From: Candidatus Xianfuyuplasma coldseepsis
Lineage (GTDB): Bacteria > Bacillota_I > Bacilli_A > Izemoplasmatales > Izemoplasmataceae
Assembly (NCBI RefSeq): GCF_014023125.1
Contig: NZ_CP048914.1
Span: 1,578,698 to 1,642,697, forward strand
Direction of reading: 5' to 3'
DNA length: 64,000 bases
Below the pieces are notes generated by a model. It was not told the origin of the DNA and ran no database searches. It worked only from the letters and a program-made list of their open reading frames with translations. Both the position numbers and the translations under genes were made by a program. Each line of letters opens with the position of its first letter. Positions within the stretch are counted from its first letter, which is position 1. Shown here piece by piece: positions 25,917 through 33,721 of the stretch.

Positions 25917-27073
25917 AACGTTCGGTAGCGGATATATTTAGTGATATTGCCCTGTTTTTTATCCGGCCAATTGTGTATGTTTTAATGCGTCGTGAAATTA
26001 AGATTATTCACGAAGGTCCAGTCATCAAACAATCACATAAACCATTTATCTTGATTTCCAATCATTTCAATACCTGGGATGCTTTTGTCGTCTCGCGTCA
26101 TATGAAAAAAAACATTCGGTTTGTCGCGACAGAAATTGCCTTCTTGGATTTTAGTAAAAAAATAGGTATGAAACACCTTGCACGGGCAATTATGAAACGC
26201 GTTGGCAAGCATGAATACAAAGCAACAAAACGAATTTTCAACGCCTTAAAACAAGGGTATGCGATTGGGTTGTTTCCAGAAGGAGACAATACCTTTTATG
26301 GCGAAACACTCGATATTTACACATCGACTGGTAAACTATTAAAACGTACCGGTGTTGACGTTATTTTAATCAAACAACAAGGTGGGTACATCTCCCAACC
26401 ACGATGGGCCGATTACTTTAGTACCAGAGGGATTCTACATACCAAAACATCGACCTTGTTCACCGTTGATGAACTTAAACAGTTATCCGTGGCGGACATC
26501 AATAAACGTGTGAAAGCCGCCATCTATAATAACGATTACGAATGGCAAAAAGAACAGATGATTGATTTTCGCCGTAAAAAACGTGCGGAAGGAATCGAGC
26601 GTCTAGTCTATTATTGCAATAACTGTGGGGGAATCTTAACTGTTCATGGCGAAGGTCATGACATTGTCTGCGATGACTGTGGCACCATAGGTACAATCAA
26701 TGAGTACGAGTTCATTGAAGGCAATACCTTTGATAATCTAGTTGATTACAACCATTTTCAATATCAACACATCGACAAGGTCATTGCAAGTGAGTTTTCC
26801 TTTCCGGTTACGTTTAATATAGTAAACACCGCGAAATTAAAAAATAAATCATACGGAACTTATACCGTGTATTACAAAGACCAGACAATAACCGTTTCCA
26901 ATGGTATGGACACCCATGTTTTTGAGTTGGAATACATCAAGTATCCCGTAAACACCATGCGTCACAGTTTTAGTTTTGACTATGAAGGAGTAACCTATAA
27001 TTTCACCGATATCCGACATCAATTTGTCCTGTATGAAATGTGTCGCTATTTGAATGGTAGTTACAAGGAGTGA
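25913..27073 (+). CDS. PlsC-type acyltransferase with C-terminal zinc ribbon
   Basis: 386 residues in two parts. The first ~210 are a lysophosphatidic-acid-type acyltransferase: NHFNTWD gives the catalytic HX4D (His51, Asp56) and GLFPEGDNTFYG the second acyl-acceptor motif. After it come two CxxC pairs (about C235/C238 and C253/C256) forming a small zinc ribbon, then a beta-rich C-terminal region of about 120 residues that I do not recognise. The extra C-terminal part is unlike classical PlsC (about 240 residues). Substrate not readable; a phospholipid acyltransferase is likely. Confidence 0.78.
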   Translation: MKRSVADIFSDIALFFIRPIVYVLMRREIKIIHEGPVIKQSHKPFILISNHFNTWDAFVVSRHMKKNIRFVATEIAFLDFSKKIGMKHLARAIMKRVGKHEYKATKRIFNALKQGYAIGLFPEGDNTFYGETLDIYTSTGKLLKRTGVDVILIKQQGGYISQPRWADYFSTRGILHTKTSTLFTVDELKQLSVADINKRVKAAIYNNDYEWQKEQMIDFRRKKRAEGIERLVYYCNNCGGILTVHGEGHDIVCDDCGTIGTINEYEFIEGNTFDNLVDYNHFQYQHIDKVIASEFSFPVTFNIVNTAKLKNKSYGTYTVYYKDQTITVSNGMDTHVFELEYIKYPVNTMRHSFSFDYEGVTYNFTDIRHQFVLYEMCRYLNGSYKE

Positions 27074-27077
27074 TCTC

Positions 27078-27488
27078 ATGCGCTATAAACATAAAGTAGA
27101 TTGGTGGATTCGACTGATTTTAATTGCGGTTGTCTTCATGTATGTTCCTATTTTCTTTGTGGTACCGGCTGATGAATATTTGTTCTTGATCATTAGTATT
27201 CTCGTGACCAGTTTAATTATCTTCCCGTTTTTCATTGGGTACATTGAATTAGGAGATGATGAGCTCATCATAAAAATGCATATTTTCAGGCAACGAATAC
27301 CCTATGACAGTATCCGTTCGATTCGGCTTTGTACCAACTTTTTAAGCAGTATGGCGATGACCGCAAAACGAATTGAGATTAAAGAATATAATAAGGGCTA
27401 TATTCGGGGAACAACGTATATTGGACCAGTGGATCGGGAAGCATTTTTCGATGAATTGAAACAGCGTTGTTATAACCTTGAACAATAA
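27078..27488 (+). CDS. PH-domain membrane protein
   Basis: 136 residues: two N-terminal membrane helices (about 10-30 and 33-55), then a bacterial PH-like domain (GYIELGDDELIIKMHIFRQRIPYDSIRSIRL), resembling the PF06713 bPH_4/DUF1200 group. Function unknown. Start ATG 27078 follows AAGGAGTGAT and lies 4 bases after the acyltransferase stop; an in-frame upstream ATG lies inside that gene and before the ribosome binding site. Last gene of the mutL operon. Confidence 0.75.
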   Translation: MRYKHKVDWWIRLILIAVVFMYVPIFFVVPADEYLFLIISILVTSLIIFPFFIGYIELGDDELIIKMHIFRQRIPYDSIRSIRLCTNFLSSMAMTAKRIEIKEYNKGYIRGTTYIGPVDREAFFDELKQRCYNLEQ

Positions 27489-27512
27489 ATCCATCGTTGA
27501 TGGATTTTTTTT
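27487..27512 (+). terminator. Terminator of the mutL-miaA operon
   Basis: AAATCCATC (27487-27495) pairs with GATGGATTT (27499-27507), closing a GTT loop, followed by T8. Confidence 0.87.
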
Positions 27513-27541
27513 GTACTTTATTTCCTGTTTTAAATTATAAA

Positions 27542-27550
27542 TGTTATAAT
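27542..27550 (+). promoter_or_regulatory. Extended -10 promoter of the Old Yellow Enzyme gene
   Basis: TGT-TATAAT, 18 bases before the ATG at 27569, with AGAGGTGATATT between. Confidence 0.65.
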
Positions 27551-27568
27551 CTAGAAGAGGTGATATTG

Positions 27569-28675
27569 ATGAAAAAACAACTCTTTAAACCCTATACCTT
27601 TCCCCATGGAGCAACGATGAAAAATCACTTCGCCCTTGCGCCCATGACCACGTATAGTTCCAATCAAGATTTAACGCTATCTACAGAAGAAGAAGTATAC
27701 TACAACAGTCGTGCCAAAGAATTTGGGATGATTATTACCGCGGCTACAGCTGTCAGTAAAAATGCCCAAGCATTTGAACATCAAATATCGATTCGTGACG
27801 AACGGTATTTGGACTCGATGACAAGACTTGCTAACAGCATCAAACAAGAAGGAGCGCTTGCGGTGATTCAACTTCATCATGGTGGACGAATGAATAAACC
27901 AGGACTGTATCCAAATCAAGATATTGTCAGTGCTTCTGCGATCAAAGCCGATCGTGAGTATGCGGCGACACCAAGAAAACTAAAGATTAGTGAAGTCCAC
28001 GATGTAATCGATGAATTTGTGAATGCGACAATCTTGGCCATCAAAGCTGGATTTGATGGCATTGAACTACATGGCGCAAATACCTACCTTATCCAACAAT
28101 TCTTTAGCCCACATTCCAATCGTCGTGACGATGAATTTGGTGGGTCTTTGCAACGACGCCTAACCTTTCCGTTACGTTTGGTGGATCGCGTGATCGAAGC
28201 CAAACAAAACTATGGAAAACCAGAATTTATTATTGGATATCGCTTGAGTCCAGAAGAACGAGAAGACCCTGGTATTACGCTGGATGACACCTTGCGTTTG
28301 GTCGATGAATTATGTCACAAAGATATTGATTATATCCATTTATCCCAAGGATATTACAAAAATACCAGCATACGCGATCAAGCGGATAAACGTGTCATTG
28401 TTGATGCCATCCAAAACGTTGTTCAAGGACGTGTGAGTTTGATTGGTGCCGGTGGTATCAATACGATGGACAATGCAGAAGACGCATTAATACACGGATA
28501 TGATCTTGTTGCACTAGGAACTGTGGCACTCGCAGATCCATATATCATTACCCATTTTGAACAGGGTAAAGAAGCATGCAAAATCATTGGTGAAGAGTCG
28601 ATTTTACCATCGCCGTTGTTGCACCGGTTACGGTCATGGAAAGGACTGGAACAAAAAGGATACATCATCAAGTAA
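27569..28675 (+). CDS. NADH:flavin oxidoreductase, Old Yellow Enzyme family
   Basis: A 368-residue FMN TIM-barrel ene-reductase. Family motifs: LAPMTTYSS near the N terminus, IQLHHGGRM, FDGIELHGANTYLIQQFFSPHSNRR with active-site residues, and GGIN near the C-terminal phosphate-binding site. It resembles YqiG/NamA-type class members of Bacillota. Likely reduces activated C=C bonds or nitro compounds with NAD(P)H. The longer upstream open frame precedes the promoter and is discarded. Confidence 0.9.
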   Translation: MKKQLFKPYTFPHGATMKNHFALAPMTTYSSNQDLTLSTEEEVYYNSRAKEFGMIITAATAVSKNAQAFEHQISIRDERYLDSMTRLANSIKQEGALAVIQLHHGGRMNKPGLYPNQDIVSASAIKADREYAATPRKLKISEVHDVIDEFVNATILAIKAGFDGIELHGANTYLIQQFFSPHSNRRDDEFGGSLQRRLTFPLRLVDRVIEAKQNYGKPEFIIGYRLSPEEREDPGITLDDTLRLVDELCHKDIDYIHLSQGYYKNTSIRDQADKRVIVDAIQNVVQGRVSLIGAGGINTMDNAEDALIHGYDLVALGTVALADPYIITHFEQGKEACKIIGEESILPSPLLHRLRSWKGLEQKGYIIK

Positions 28676-28677
28676 TT

Positions 28678-28705
28678 AAACACCTATTAAGGTGTTTTTT
28701 TTTGT
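28678..28705 (+). terminator. Terminator of the Old Yellow Enzyme gene
   Basis: AAACACCT (28678-28685) and AGGTGTTT (28690-28697) with an ATTA loop and T9. Confidence 0.87.
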
Positions 28706-28796
28706 TTCAATAAGATGCAAGATTGGTTGATTTAAGGGTGCATAATTTCAATAATTATGGTAGACTGGTTATAGGATATTTTAGGGGGAACATGGT

Positions 28797-30062
28797 ATGA
28801 AGAAATTATCGATTATTACACTCTTACTATTGATGGGGCTTCTCGTCGCGTGTAATCCTGACAAGGGTTTAGAACAAGATCCACCAATCATTGAAGAAGA
28901 GGATACGACTCCACCCATCATCACATTACTCGGTGGTGATGAAGTTATTGTTGTTGTCGGGGATCATTATTATGAGTATGGAGCTGAAGTTACTGATGAT
29001 GTCGACTCCGATTTAATTGTTACCATCAGTGGTGAAGTGAATACCGAAGAATATGGTACCTATGATATTACCTATACCGCAGTGGATTCGTCTGGGAATG
29101 TAGCAACTCCGGTTACTAGAACCGTCATAGTTGGGAATCGTCGACCTGGGATTATGTCGTCCTATACATACGAATATTACGATCGTGTTGGAATTAATGT
29201 CAGTGTTCTCGATTTTATGGACTCCTTTGACACGTTGTTTGCCTATCTCTATCAAGAGGATACGTTGGTCGACACGATTGAGTTGGAAAATGGGGGGAAC
29301 TCCTTTGAGTTTACCGGATTAGAAGAGGGTGTCGACTACACCTATTATGTCGCCGGTTCATACGATTTGGGAGAGGGACTTGGAACGCGACCATTTGGGA
29401 TTGACCCGATTAGTGTCGGTACGTATCGAGATATCCCCGAGAGTTTGCGTGAAACAGTTGGCGATGATCGGTTGTTTGATGCGTTAAAAGACATCATTCA
29501 TTTACCTTATGATCAAACAAATGCCGTCATCACAAATCGAATGATTCTTGAAGTGGCAAAGGTCGATACCGAGTTGATTGTCGGTAGCGCATATCTGACT
29601 GAAGACAATTATGTTTTTGTCGATGGGTATGTTACTGAGGCCTATGATAATTTTGATTTAAAAGGAGTAGATGCCAGAGGTCATGACGTGACATTTGATC
29701 AAATCCCAGGCGTTTGTTGTTTCCCAATGACTGTTAAGATTGGATACTCCGGAAGCTCTGTAAACATTGTATTGCATGAGTTTGGGCATTCGATAGATTT
29801 GGTGTTATTGTATGGATTGTCATTTGAAGAAGAATTCTTAAGTATTCATTTCGCCGAAAAAGAGTTGATTTTTCCTGGAGACGATTACATGGATTATCCA
29901 GAAGAATATTTCGCGGAGTCGTTCGCGTATTATTACGATAGCGAAAGCTCCAATACGTATTTGCTGGAGCATGCACCACAAACCCACGCGTTCATCGAAA
30001 GCCTCGTCAAAAGATACCAAGCGCTATATGGCGAAGAATACACTAGAAGTTTAGGAGAATAA
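28797..30062 (+). CDS. Lipoprotein with Ig-like domain and lethal-factor/PPEP-like zinc protease domain
   Basis: 421-residue surface lipoprotein. Signal peptide with lipobox LLVAC (Cys19), an acidic linker, a DUF5011-type Ig-like domain (about 38-110, EVIVVVGDHYYEYGAEVTD and YGTYDITYTAVDSSGNVA), a second beta domain, then a C-terminal protease domain with HEFGH (His327, Glu328, His331) and EEYFAESFAYYY around 369-379 as the likely third ligand. That pairing is the pattern of anthrax lethal factor C-terminal (ATLF) and Pro-Pro endopeptidases. Two adjacent Cys (GVCCF) precede the motif. It lies 3 bases before another lipoprotein gene. Confidence 0.78.
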   Translation: MKKLSIITLLLLMGLLVACNPDKGLEQDPPIIEEEDTTPPIITLLGGDEVIVVVGDHYYEYGAEVTDDVDSDLIVTISGEVNTEEYGTYDITYTAVDSSGNVATPVTRTVIVGNRRPGIMSSYTYEYYDRVGINVSVLDFMDSFDTLFAYLYQEDTLVDTIELENGGNSFEFTGLEEGVDYTYYVAGSYDLGEGLGTRPFGIDPISVGTYRDIPESLRETVGDDRLFDALKDIIHLPYDQTNAVITNRMILEVAKVDTELIVGSAYLTEDNYVFVDGYVTEAYDNFDLKGVDARGHDVTFDQIPGVCCFPMTVKIGYSGSSVNIVLHEFGHSIDLVLLYGLSFEEEFLSIHFAEKELIFPGDDYMDYPEEYFAESFAYYYDSESSNTYLLEHAPQTHAFIESLVKRYQALYGEEYTRSLGE

Positions 30063-30065
30063 ACC

Positions 30066-31244
30066 ATGAAGAAAATCATGTTGAGTATGCTTTTTGTCGT
30101 ATTATTTCTATTGACCAGTTGTAAAGATGATACCATCTTTACCATTGAAAATACAATTGGGCCAGGACCACTTGATGATCCCTTTATCGCAACGATATAC
30201 CCAGATGAAACAACGATGATGCAATTGACAGTACCCCGTTCCATGGCTCGTGATTTTGTCGCTCGTGAGGTTGTTGTTGAGGGGGACACTGTTACGCCGA
30301 TTAGTAGTGAAAACAGTAGTATTACGATTGATGTAACGGACGATTATGAGTTGTCACTTACACCATTGAAGTTGGGGACGAAATGGATTGAGTTTTCTGG
30401 TGGCGACAAAACGTATTACTTAGAGGTGCAAATTATGAAACGAGACATTGATTTTACCAAACAATTACGTATACTTGGGATTGGAAACAGCTTTACCGAA
30501 GATGCGATGGAATACTTGTATCACATTGCCGATGATTATGGTGTCGAAGAAATTATTTTAGGATACTTGTATATTGGCGGAGCCCCATTGTCCACTCATG
30601 TGGAAATGATTGAAACCGAAGCTCGAGATTATCGCTATTATGACAATACGAAAGGATACTGGGCGTATCATTCGTCGTATACAATTGAACAAGGAATTAC
30701 CGAACAAGAATGGGATCTAATCTCGATTCAGCAAGCTAGTTATGACAGTGGTCGCGCTGAAACCTATAATGACGATATTACGACATTAATCGATTTTATT
30801 TTTGAACATGCCCAAAATAAAAACGTACGGATCATGTGGCACATGACCTGGGCTTACCAAGCAACATCCAATCATTCAGGATTCGTCAATTATGACAACG
30901 ATCAGATGACGATGTACAATGCGATTATTAACGCCGTTCAAACAAAAATCGTTCCCGATGAACGGTTTGATTTGATTATTCCATCGGGAACCGCAATCCA
31001 AAATGTACGGACATCCTATATTGGCGATACCCTCACACGTGATGGGTTTCACTTATCCTATGATCAAGGACGTTACATTGCTGGTTTGACCTGGTTTAAG
31101 GAGATCACTGGTTTCTCCATTAACGAGATCACATACAAACCAGAAGGTATTACGGATACCGATCAACAAGCAATCGTTGAGGGTGTAAATTATGCGGTTG
31201 AAACACCGTTTGAAATCACACCATCCACCTTTACAGAAGAGTGA
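30066..31244 (+). CDS. DUF4886 lipoprotein, SGNH-like
   Basis: 392-residue lipoprotein: signal peptide with LLTSC (Cys19), a beta-rich N-terminal region (about 45-125), then a DUF4886 domain starting LRILGIGNSFTEDAMEYL, where GNSFT is the SGNH-type nucleophile block, and LTRDGFHLSYDQGRY near the end supplying Asp and His. Families of this kind include carbohydrate esterases and uncharacterised polysaccharide-active proteins. AGGAGA lies inside the previous gene. The two lipoproteins should act together outside the cell. Confidence 0.75.
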   Translation: MKKIMLSMLFVVLFLLTSCKDDTIFTIENTIGPGPLDDPFIATIYPDETTMMQLTVPRSMARDFVAREVVVEGDTVTPISSENSSITIDVTDDYELSLTPLKLGTKWIEFSGGDKTYYLEVQIMKRDIDFTKQLRILGIGNSFTEDAMEYLYHIADDYGVEEIILGYLYIGGAPLSTHVEMIETEARDYRYYDNTKGYWAYHSSYTIEQGITEQEWDLISIQQASYDSGRAETYNDDITTLIDFIFEHAQNKNVRIMWHMTWAYQATSNHSGFVNYDNDQMTMYNAIINAVQTKIVPDERFDLIIPSGTAIQNVRTSYIGDTLTRDGFHLSYDQGRYIAGLTWFKEITGFSINEITYKPEGITDTDQQAIVEGVNYAVETPFEITPSTFTEE

Positions 31245-31248
31245 AAAA

Positions 31249-31279
31249 AAATGGAGATGGCACACATCTCTATTTTTTT
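31249..31279 (+). terminator. Terminator of the lipoprotein operon
   Basis: An 11-bp stem with one G-T pair (31249-31259 with 31265-31275), then T7. The tetR promoter begins two bases later. Confidence 0.82.
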
Positions 31280-31280
31280 A

Positions 31281-31309
31281 TTGACAAATAGACCGAAGTG
31301 GTCTATCCT
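31281..31309 (+). promoter_or_regulatory. tetR-ABC operon promoter with palindromic operator
   Basis: TTGACA (31281-31286), exactly 17 bases, TATCCT (31304-31309). Between and across them lies the 19-base palindrome ATAGACCGAAGTGGTCTAT (31288-31306; 7-bp perfect arms, 5-base centre). Position and shape are those of a TetR-family operator that blocks polymerase, so the operon is probably self-regulated. Expected transcription start is about 31316, right at the ribosome binding site. Confidence 0.82.
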
Positions 31310-31328
31310 GAGAATAGGAGGTGATAGT

Positions 31329-31940
31329 ATTCACAAGTTTGATGATTTTACCGATTCACGGAAAAACGATCTAATCAACACGGGATTTGAAGAATTTGCC
31401 ACTCATGGATATAAACGAGCGTCATTGAATCATATTTTACAACGGAGTAGAATTCCCAAAGGCTTGTTCTATCACTACTTTGCGAACAAAGAAGATTTAT
31501 ACACGTATCTCTATCAATTTGGAATCAATGTGATTACCAAACGCTTAATCGATAGCAGTGTGCTAATGGAACGAGATTACATCAATCGATTAATCGCTAG
31601 TTACATGATAAAAGTAGAGGCCTATCATGACTATCAATTTTTTGATAAGTTCTTGATGAAGGTCTATCGCGATGACAACAATTCCTTTTTGGAAACGATT
31701 CACCTTGAAGACAGCAAAGAGTACGGTCGTCGTTTCATTGAAGAAAACATTGCTTCTGAGATGTTTTTACATTCAGATATGACAGCAAATATTCGCGTTG
31801 CCAGCCGCTATATGCAACAAACCTTTAATGACATCATCAATCGGATTCACGTGATGTCAAAGGAGGATATAAAAACCTATTTAGATCGAGAAGCACAGTA
31901 TTTAAGATGTATTTTATATAAGGAGGAATACCATGATTAA
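31329..31940 (+). CDS. TetR/AcrR family regulator (apparent ATT start)
   Basis: About 203 residues. The N-terminal helix-turn-helix is clear: LINTGFEEFATHGYKRASLNHILQRSRIPKGLFYHYFANKEDLY. The C-terminal ligand domain is helical. No ATG, GTG or TTG suits the start: the only upstream ATG (31251) is before the promoter, inside the previous terminator. An ATT at 31329 lies 7 bases after a perfect AGGAGG and just before the TetR domain, so a rare ATT start is inferred. The ABC ATPase gene overlaps its end by 8 bases. Confidence 0.85.
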   Translation: MHKFDDFTDSRKNDLINTGFEEFATHGYKRASLNHILQRSRIPKGLFYHYFANKEDLYTYLYQFGINVITKRLIDSSVLMERDYINRLIASYMIKVEAYHDYQFFDKFLMKVYRDDNNSFLETIHLEDSKEYGRRFIEENIASEMFLHSDMTANIRVASRYMQQTFNDIINRIHVMSKEDIKTYLDREAQYLRCILYKEEYHD

Positions 31941-32820
31941 GTTAGAAGCATTAACCAAATACTACAACAAGAATGCCCGTGGTATATTGGATGTCTCCTT
32001 GGACATTAAAGAAGGTGAAATTTTTGGTTTTATCGGCCCCAATGGAGCCGGGAAGAGTACAACCGTTCGTACGTTATTGAATCTGATTTTCCCGACAAGT
32101 GGATCCGCAACAATTAATAACTTAGATATTATCAAGGATACCGTCGAAATCCGACAATTAGTGGGATACATCCCCAGTGAAGTTCATTTCTATGGTGATA
32201 TGATTGTAAAAGATTTCTTGGATTATGCGGTTGGATTTCATGGGGAGATTGATCGGGAATATCTCCAGTATTTAATTGACAAACTGGAATTGGATACATC
32301 CCGCAGGATGGACGCATTATCGTTTGGGAACAAGAAGAAAGTGGCGATTATCCAAGCCCTCGCAGCTCGTCCTAAAATTTTGATTTTGGATGAACCAACA
32401 AGTGGTCTCGATCCCTTGATGCAAAATACGTTTTTCGGTCTTGTCGAAGAAGAACGAAAACGAGGTGTTACCGTATTCTTTAGCTCGCATATTTTAAGTG
32501 AAGTTCAGCGAATATGCGATCGCGTCGGAATCATAAAAGAAGGAAAAGTCATTAAAGTGGAGACCGTGGAAGACATCATGGAGACGCGGGCCAAAAAAGT
32601 ACGACTAAAAACAACATCAACCCTCCCAAGCAATAAATATATTACCAATATCAAACAGATCAACGGGACTGTTACCTTTGTGTTTACAGGAAAAGTACCA
32701 GAGTTATTAGAACTCATCAAATCATTAGATATTAGCGATATTACGATAACAGAACCCACGTTAGAAGAAATCTTCATGCATTATTATGAGAAGGAGGATA
32801 CCGATGAAGCGACTCATTAA
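31933..32820 (+). CDS. ABC transporter ATP-binding protein
   Basis: 295 residues. Walker A GPNGAGKST (35-43), signature LSFGNKKK (about 129-136) in the form typical of ABC-2 exporters of the LSKGNKQK type, Walker B ILILDEPTSGLDP, and the H-loop SSHIL. A C-terminal extension of about 80 residues ends in EPTLEEIFMHYY, usual for this export subfamily. AAGGAGGAATACC precedes ATG within tetR. Pairs with the permease that follows. Confidence 0.92.
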   Translation: MIKLEALTKYYNKNARGILDVSLDIKEGEIFGFIGPNGAGKSTTVRTLLNLIFPTSGSATINNLDIIKDTVEIRQLVGYIPSEVHFYGDMIVKDFLDYAVGFHGEIDREYLQYLIDKLELDTSRRMDALSFGNKKKVAIIQALAARPKILILDEPTSGLDPLMQNTFFGLVEEERKRGVTVFFSSHILSEVQRICDRVGIIKEGKVIKVETVEDIMETRAKKVRLKTTSTLPSNKYITNIKQINGTVTFVFTGKVPELLELIKSLDISDITITEPTLEEIFMHYYEKEDTDEATH

Positions 32821-33607
32821 AGTAGAGTTTAAACGGAATTTTAAAAGCCTCTTAATGTGGTGTGGAATCGTTGGTGGATTAGCAGCGTTAATGCTCGCCA
32901 TGTTCCCAGCATTTAAAGATGCATTCTCGCAATTAGAAGAACTTCTCAGTGTATACCCCGAAGCCTTTCTTGAAGCCTTTGGTATGGGTGAAGGTGGACT
33001 TGTGATGTCCGAAATTTATGGCTGGTTTGGTGTCGAAGGATATCTCTTTACGATGTTAATAGGTGGTAGCTACGCTGGAATCCTTGGGGGATCGATTCTC
33101 TCCAAAGAAGAAGATGATAAGACAATTGAATTCTTACTCGCAAAACCGATCAGTCGTGATCATATTGTCTTTGGTAAAGCAATTGTTGTTGTCATTAACC
33201 TAACGATACTAAATGCGTTTATTTCCATTATCTTGTTAATTGCATTTAGCATATTTGGCACTCTTGATGTCGCGAAATGGTTGTTGTTCTCTTTTGCACC
33301 ACTCCTAGCGCAACTCATCTTTGCTAGTATTTCGTTTTTGGTAAGTATCTTTATCACCAAATCCCGTCAAGTCATCAGTGTCTCCTTAGGTGTAGTCATT
33401 GGAATGTATGTTGTGGATTTAATCAGTAAATTAACCGACCAAGCAGAGAACTTAAAATACATTACACCTTATGAGTATGTGAATGCTGTTACGATTGTCA
33501 ATGAAAAGAAAATTGAACCGCTTTATTTACTGATATCGGTACTTGTTATTGCCGTTACCATCATTGCCTCTTGGCAACTATATAAAAAGAAAGATATTAC
33601 CGCGTAA
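32804..33607 (+). CDS. ABC-2 type transporter permease
   Basis: 267 residues with six predicted membrane helices and the beginning KRLIKVEFKRNFKSLLMW typical of ABC-2 permeases. The ATG at 32804 follows AGAAGGAGGATACC inside the ATPase gene, giving a 17-base overlap; an upstream ATG (32786) is before that site. With the ATPase and TetR regulator it forms a probable inducible exporter for an antimicrobial or lipid-like compound; substrate not readable. Confidence 0.88.
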   Translation: MKRLIKVEFKRNFKSLLMWCGIVGGLAALMLAMFPAFKDAFSQLEELLSVYPEAFLEAFGMGEGGLVMSEIYGWFGVEGYLFTMLIGGSYAGILGGSILSKEEDDKTIEFLLAKPISRDHIVFGKAIVVVINLTILNAFISIILLIAFSIFGTLDVAKWLLFSFAPLLAQLIFASISFLVSIFITKSRQVISVSLGVVIGMYVVDLISKLTDQAENLKYITPYEYVNAVTIVNEKKIEPLYLLISVLVIAVTIIASWQLYKKKDITA

Positions 33608-33611
33608 CTAT

Positions 33612-33635
33612 AAAAGACCAGCAATGGTCTTTTTT
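33612..33635 (+). terminator. Terminator of the tetR-ABC operon
   Basis: AAAAGACCA (33612-33620) and TGGTCTTTT (33625-33633) with a GCAA tetraloop and T6. Confidence 0.87.
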
Positions 33636-33721
33636 GAATAAGTGTTTCTTGTTTTCTAGTTTTGTAAAGGCTATAATAGACATATCAAAACGCCGTCTAT
33701 GAATCATATAGGAGTGATGTT

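Noticed and set aside
32317..32340. ABC ATPase signature LSFGNKKK taken as a sign of a dead transporter
   Set aside because: ABC-2 exporters often carry LSKGNKQK-type variants rather than LSGGQ; Walker A, Walker B and H-loop are intact.
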